Assembly (NCBI GenBank): GCA_022776215.1 | Contig: JALFIR010000079.1 | Coordinates: forward strand, 1 to 8,536 | Length of the DNA stretch: 8,536 nucleotides | Reading direction: 5' to 3' | Origin: Colivicinus sp022776215 | GTDB taxonomy: Bacteria > Bacillota_I > Bacilli_A > Erysipelotrichales > Erysipelotrichaceae | Part shown: positions 6,471 through 8,536 of the stretch, piece after piece | Numbering within the stretch: position 1 is the stretch's first letter | Layout of the letters: each line of letters opens with the position of its first letter | Position numbers and translations under genes: made by a program | The notes under the pieces: generated by a model | Told to the model about the DNA's origin: nothing | Databases searched by the model: none | The model's input: the letters and a program-made list of their open reading frames with translations, nothing else

Positions 6471-7357
6471 TGATTTACACGATAACAACAAATCCTTCTT
6501 TGGATTATTATTTGAAACTAAAGGACCTTAAAGTTGGTTCTTTAAACAGATCTTACGAAGAGACTTATGATGCAGCAGGAAAGGGTGTTAACGTTTCAAA
6601 GTTTTTAGATAAACTTAATATTAGATCAGTTGCCCTAGGTTTCTTGGGTGGTTTTAATAAGGAATTCTATATTTCTTTATTGTCTGATTATGTTAATATT
6701 CAACCTCAATTCACAAGAATTGAAGATAATACTCGTATCAATATTAAATTAATGGCCAAAGAGACTACTTCTTTAAATGCCTTAGGTCCAAAGATTACCG
6801 ATGATGAATTTAATAAGTTTAAGGTCAGAATGAATCAAATTTATGATAATGACTTCGTGATTATGAGTGGTAATGTTCAAAAAGATCTAGCTGACAAGAT
6901 GTGTGATGTGATTAGGGATTTGATTGATAATAATGTTAAGGTTATTTTGGATACAGATGATTATATTACTTCTAAGGTAAGTGCATATAAGCCATTCTTA
7001 GTTAAGATGGATAATAATGATATTGGTACTTCAAAGGAAGATATCGTTAAGACTGGTAGGGAATATATTGAAAAGGGTGCTCAATATTTCTTGTTCTCAA
7101 GTGCTCATACTAAGAGTTATTTGTTTGATTCTACAGGTTATTATGTATGCGATAATACCAAAGATTTACAAATTGGTTCTAATGATGGTATGATTGCAGG
7201 TATCCTATGGTCAAAACTAAAGGGTGCTAATCCGCTTGAATTCTTTGGTTATGGTAATGCTATTGCGGGTGGTGTTTCAATGTTAGATGAAGATGTTGAT
7301 TTTGATCAGATAGAAAAAATCTATAAAGATTTAAAGATTGAAAGGATTGATTTCTAA
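6470..7357 (+). CDS. PfkB-family sugar kinase-like protein (1-phosphofructokinase/tagatose-6-P kinase type), divergent motifs
   Basis: The 295 residues match the FruK/LacC branch of the PfkB family, whose members phosphorylate sugar phosphates such as fructose 1-phosphate. Seen: start MIYTITTNPSLDYYL with substrate-site Asp12, LNRS (25-28), AAGKGVNVSKFL (35-46), VALGFLGGF (54-62), TRINIKL (88-94), TSLNALGPKI (100-109) and the C-terminal GSNDGMIAGIL (236-246) with catalytic-base candidate Asp239. Several normally conserved motifs differ: GGKG reads AGKG, the PNxxE region reads MDNND (180-184), the SLGxxG region reads SSAHTK (210-215), and GAGD reads GSND. It may have altered specificity or reduced activity. 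I chose ATG 6470 because residue 1 then aligns with the family start; an upstream TTG at 6437 would overlap the divergent gene. There is no Shine-Dalgarno site. Confidence 0.82.
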   Translation: MIYTITTNPSLDYYLKLKDLKVGSLNRSYEETYDAAGKGVNVSKFLDKLNIRSVALGFLGGFNKEFYISLLSDYVNIQPQFTRIEDNTRINIKLMAKETTSLNALGPKITDDEFNKFKVRMNQIYDNDFVIMSGNVQKDLADKMCDVIRDLIDNNVKVILDTDDYITSKVSAYKPFLVKMDNNDIGTSKEDIVKTGREYIEKGAQYFLFSSAHTKSYLFDSTGYYVCDNTKDLQIGSNDGMIAGILWSKLKGANPLEFFGYGNAIAGGVSMLDEDVDFDQIEKIYKDLKIERIDF

Positions 7358-7932
7358 TGAAAAAAATATTAAGCATATTACTTGTTTGTCTTGTACTGTT
7401 TGGCTGTACCAAGAAGCAAGAGAAGCCAGATTTAAGCAAAGAATTTGTGATTGAAACTTATAAGGCTGATATGTCTGGTTATGAGAATTTAAAGTCATCT
7501 GGGCATATGTTTGTTGGTACTACTGTATCAGAACTTAAAAGAACTGTCGATGAGGGCGGCTATGGTGTCTTTGTCTTGAGTAGAACTGGTTGTCCTTCTT
7601 GTCAATTAGCTATGCAATATCTAAATGAGGTTGCTGAAGAGTTGGGAGTTTATATTTATTATATTGATGCTCAATCAGATGCTTATCCTATTTTGGGCAC
7701 TGAGAATTATGATGTCTTATATGATGTATTATATGAGACTATTCCAGAGAATGAGAATGGTGAAAGAGATTTACAAACTCCAGAGGTAGTTACGATTGTT
7801 GATGGTAAGATTACAGGTTCTCAAATTGGTACTACTTGGGGTGGCAGCAATTATACCGATAAGGATGTTTCTAAGCTTGAGGATATCTATCGCAAGCTGT
7901 TAACACCATTTGTACAAGAAAGTCAAGACTAG
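7357..7932 (+). CDS. Thioredoxin-fold lipoprotein with CPSC motif
   Basis: This is a 191-residue putative membrane-anchored thiol-disulfide protein. Residues 1-17 form a lipoprotein signal: Lys-Lys, a hydrophobic stretch and the lipobox LFGC with Cys17 as lipidation site, placing the protein on the outer face of the membrane. A thioredoxin-like domain spans about 50-185: strand YGVFVLSR, active-site CPSC (Cys79, Cys82), strand IYYIDAQ, and TPEVV (141-145) with Pro142 at the cis-proline position. Its partner is unknown. Its ATG overlaps the last base of the kinase-like gene's stop (TAATG), with AAAGGA (7341-7346) as ribosome-binding site, so the two are translationally coupled. No clear U-tailed terminator follows. 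The exact family is not identified. Confidence 0.85.
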   Translation: MKKILSILLVCLVLFGCTKKQEKPDLSKEFVIETYKADMSGYENLKSSGHMFVGTTVSELKRTVDEGGYGVFVLSRTGCPSCQLAMQYLNEVAEELGVYIYYIDAQSDAYPILGTENYDVLYDVLYETIPENENGERDLQTPEVVTIVDGKITGSQIGTTWGGSNYTDKDVSKLEDIYRKLLTPFVQESQD

Positions 7933-7951
7933 TATTATACTTTGACTTGTA

Positions 7952-7957
7952 TATAAT
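7952..7957 (+). promoter_or_regulatory. Probable promoter of the structured RNA and yneF
   Basis: A perfect TATAAT (7952-7957) would start RNA near 7964, exactly where the long closing helix of the downstream structured RNA begins. The -35 region 16-18 bp upstream is poor. An alternative is TTGTAC (7910-7915), 17 bp, TATTAT (7933-7938), starting near 7945. Confidence 0.5.
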
Positions 7958-7963
7958 TAAAAA

Positions 7964-8115
7964 TGCCTGGTGAGCTGTTAAATTCCTACACTTTTAACTC
8001 GGACCTTAAGCGCGTTACTTGTTGGTGTTGAAAGCCTGCTTTAAGTGGGGATCCTGAAGGCAAGTATAGCTGGCCCACCTGACCATTCGTCAGGAAATTT
8101 ACCTCATCAGGCCAT
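7964..8115 (+). ncRNA. Structured RNA, possibly 6S (SsrS-like), upstream of yneF
   Basis: The 5' end CCTGGTGAG (7966-7974) pairs over nine consecutive positions with CTCATCAGG (8103-8111), closing a domain of about 150 nt. Inside are hairpin GTTAAA (7977-7982)/TTTAAC (7993-7998), a central arm where ACTTG (8017-8021) can pair with CAAGT (8061-8065) and GTGGG (8045-8049) with CCCAC (8074-8078), and a perfect hairpin CCTGAC-CATTC-GTCAGG (8078-8094); the last two compete at one base. A closing stem, a central open region and a hairpin on its 3' strand match the general plan and size of 6S RNA, which binds and inhibits RNA polymerase. There is no terminator before yneF, so a cis-regulatory leader of yneF is the main alternative. 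Confidence 0.5.
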
Positions 8116-8146
8116 AAAATTGTTAACTAAAAGGAGATTTAAATAT

Positions 8147-8350
8147 ATGTGGCAATCAATTGGTTATTTGGTTCTAGGCCTTGTGATTGGCGGTGTTGCT
8201 GGTTTCTTTATTACTAGACACTACTTTGAGAAACAAATCAAAGAAAATCCACCAATCAACGAAAAGATGATTCGTGCAATGTACTCTCAAATGGGTAGAA
8301 AACCTTCTGAGGCACAAATTCGTGCAATCATGAAATCTATGGGACAATAA
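8147..8350 (+). CDS. yneF: UPF0154 family small membrane protein (YneF-like)
   Basis: This 67-residue protein has one N-terminal membrane helix (about residues 4-23, SIGYLVLGLVIGGVAGFFIT) followed by a conserved cytosolic tail, including ENPPINEKMIRAMYSQMGRKPSEAQI. That tail is the UPF0154/YneF hallmark in Bacillota and Mollicutes; its role is unknown. I chose ATG 8147 because the family starts with the membrane helix and AAGGAG (8131-8136) lies 10 nt upstream. An in-frame ATG at 8045 would add 34 residues encoded by the structured RNA and has no family counterpart. It is probably transcribed together with that RNA and ends at a terminator. Confidence 0.93.
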   Translation: MWQSIGYLVLGLVIGGVAGFFITRHYFEKQIKENPPINEKMIRAMYSQMGRKPSEAQIRAIMKSMGQ

Positions 8351-8351
8351 G

Positions 8352-8373
8352 AAGCTTCGTTAAGAAGTTTTTT
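8352..8373 (+). terminator. Intrinsic terminator of yneF
   Basis: AAGCTTC (8352-8358), loop GTTAA, and GAAGTTT (8364-8370) pair over 7 bp with one G-U, followed by TTT and an AT-rich tail. It begins one base after the yneF stop. Confidence 0.85.
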
Positions 8374-8383
8374 ATTTTGGTTT

Positions 8384-8389
8384 TATAAT
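8384..8389 (+). promoter_or_regulatory. Possible -10 element before the last structured RNA
   Basis: TATAAT (8384-8389) would start RNA near 8396, a few bases before the structured region. No convincing -35 is present. It would matter if the downstream RNA is a stand-alone non-coding RNA and not an intron. Confidence 0.25.
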
Positions 8390-8400
8390 TTTATTAGAGG

Positions 8401-8536
8401 GAGCGCCAGTTCGGTGCATATAACATAGTTAGGTGAAACTCCTAACCTGGTAATTCCTAGCAAGAAGCCAGTATCTAGCCTTGGACTTATAATCGTGAGG
8501 TTATAGGTTAAGCGTAGGCAAGAAAGACTTAGAACC
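8401..8536 (+). mobile_element. Probable 5' part of a group II intron (domain I), cut by the window end
   Basis: No open frame covers this stretch, but it is dense in helices: GTTAGG (8428-8433)/CCTAAC (8441-8446) around TGAAACT; CCAG (8406-8409) with CTGG (8447-8450); and an 11-bp hairpin GACTTATAATC (8484-8494)/GGTTATAGGTT (8499-8509) capped by a GTGA (GNRA) tetraloop. The GGTGAAACTCC hairpin and GNRA-capped arms resemble domain I of bacterial group II introns. GAGCG at 8401-8405 would be a one-base variant of the GUGYG 5' end. The reverse transcriptase and domains V-VI would lie beyond the window. The alternative is another large non-coding RNA. Confidence 0.5.

Noticed and set aside
7920..7948. 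Inverted repeat AAGTCAA/TTGACTT at the end of the lipoprotein gene as a terminator
   Set aside because: The 7-bp AT-rich stem has a long loop and no T run follows; it is too weak to call.
7964..8115. tmRNA, RNase P RNA or SRP RNA as the identity of the structured RNA
   Set aside because: I see no tmRNA tag frame or tRNA-like ends, no RNase P core motifs and no SRP domain IV GGAAGG...AGCAG-type loop.
8045..8146. An in-frame 34-residue N-terminal extension of YneF from ATG 8045
   Set aside because: It lies inside the folded RNA, has no ribosome-binding site, and the UPF0154 family begins at the membrane helix that starts at 8147.
205..8350. No gene in the window ends in TGA (all TAA or TAG), suggesting TGA reassignment
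   Set aside because: The sample is eight to nine genes in AT-rich DNA. Trp positions in pheS and pheT use TGG and all frames are full length under the standard code, so there is no positive evidence.

Overview
The window is AT-rich DNA with strong Shine-Dalgarno sites, a T-box leader, hairpin-plus-U terminators and a UPF0154/YneF gene. This points to a low-GC Bacillota (Firmicutes) chromosome. The unusually short proline loop of ribosomal protein L11 and the AT-rich codon use suggest the Erysipelotrichia/Mollicutes side of the phylum. That placement is inference, and no species can be named.

Layout on the plus strand: (1) the last 39 codons of an unrecognised gene (to 121); (2) rplK-rplA (205-1304) with its own promoter, a nested leader hairpin that looks like an L1 autoregulatory site, and a terminator; (3) a phenylalanine-type T-box leader (about 1381-1560) controlling pheS-pheT (1579-5012). 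A minus-strand MurE-type ligase gene (5032-6447) converges on pheT, and both share a bidirectional terminator. Divergent from it are a PfkB-family sugar kinase-like gene (6470-7357) and a translationally coupled thioredoxin-like lipoprotein gene (7357-7932).

A structured RNA of about 150 nt (7964-8115, best guess 6S-like) follows and runs without a terminator into yneF (8147-8350). After the yneF terminator the window ends in another highly structured RNA (from about 8401), read here as the 5' part of a group II intron whose remainder lies outside.

The housekeeping genes cover translation (L11, L1, PheRS) and cell-wall precursor synthesis (MurE-like). The points most worth a second look are: a 10-bp palindromic -10 element between the MurE-like and PfkB-like genes that would start both mRNAs exactly on their ATG codons; the PfkB-like protein, in which several conserved kinase motifs are altered together; the two structured RNAs around yneF; and the L11 lacking the proline pair of the thiostrepton-binding loop.
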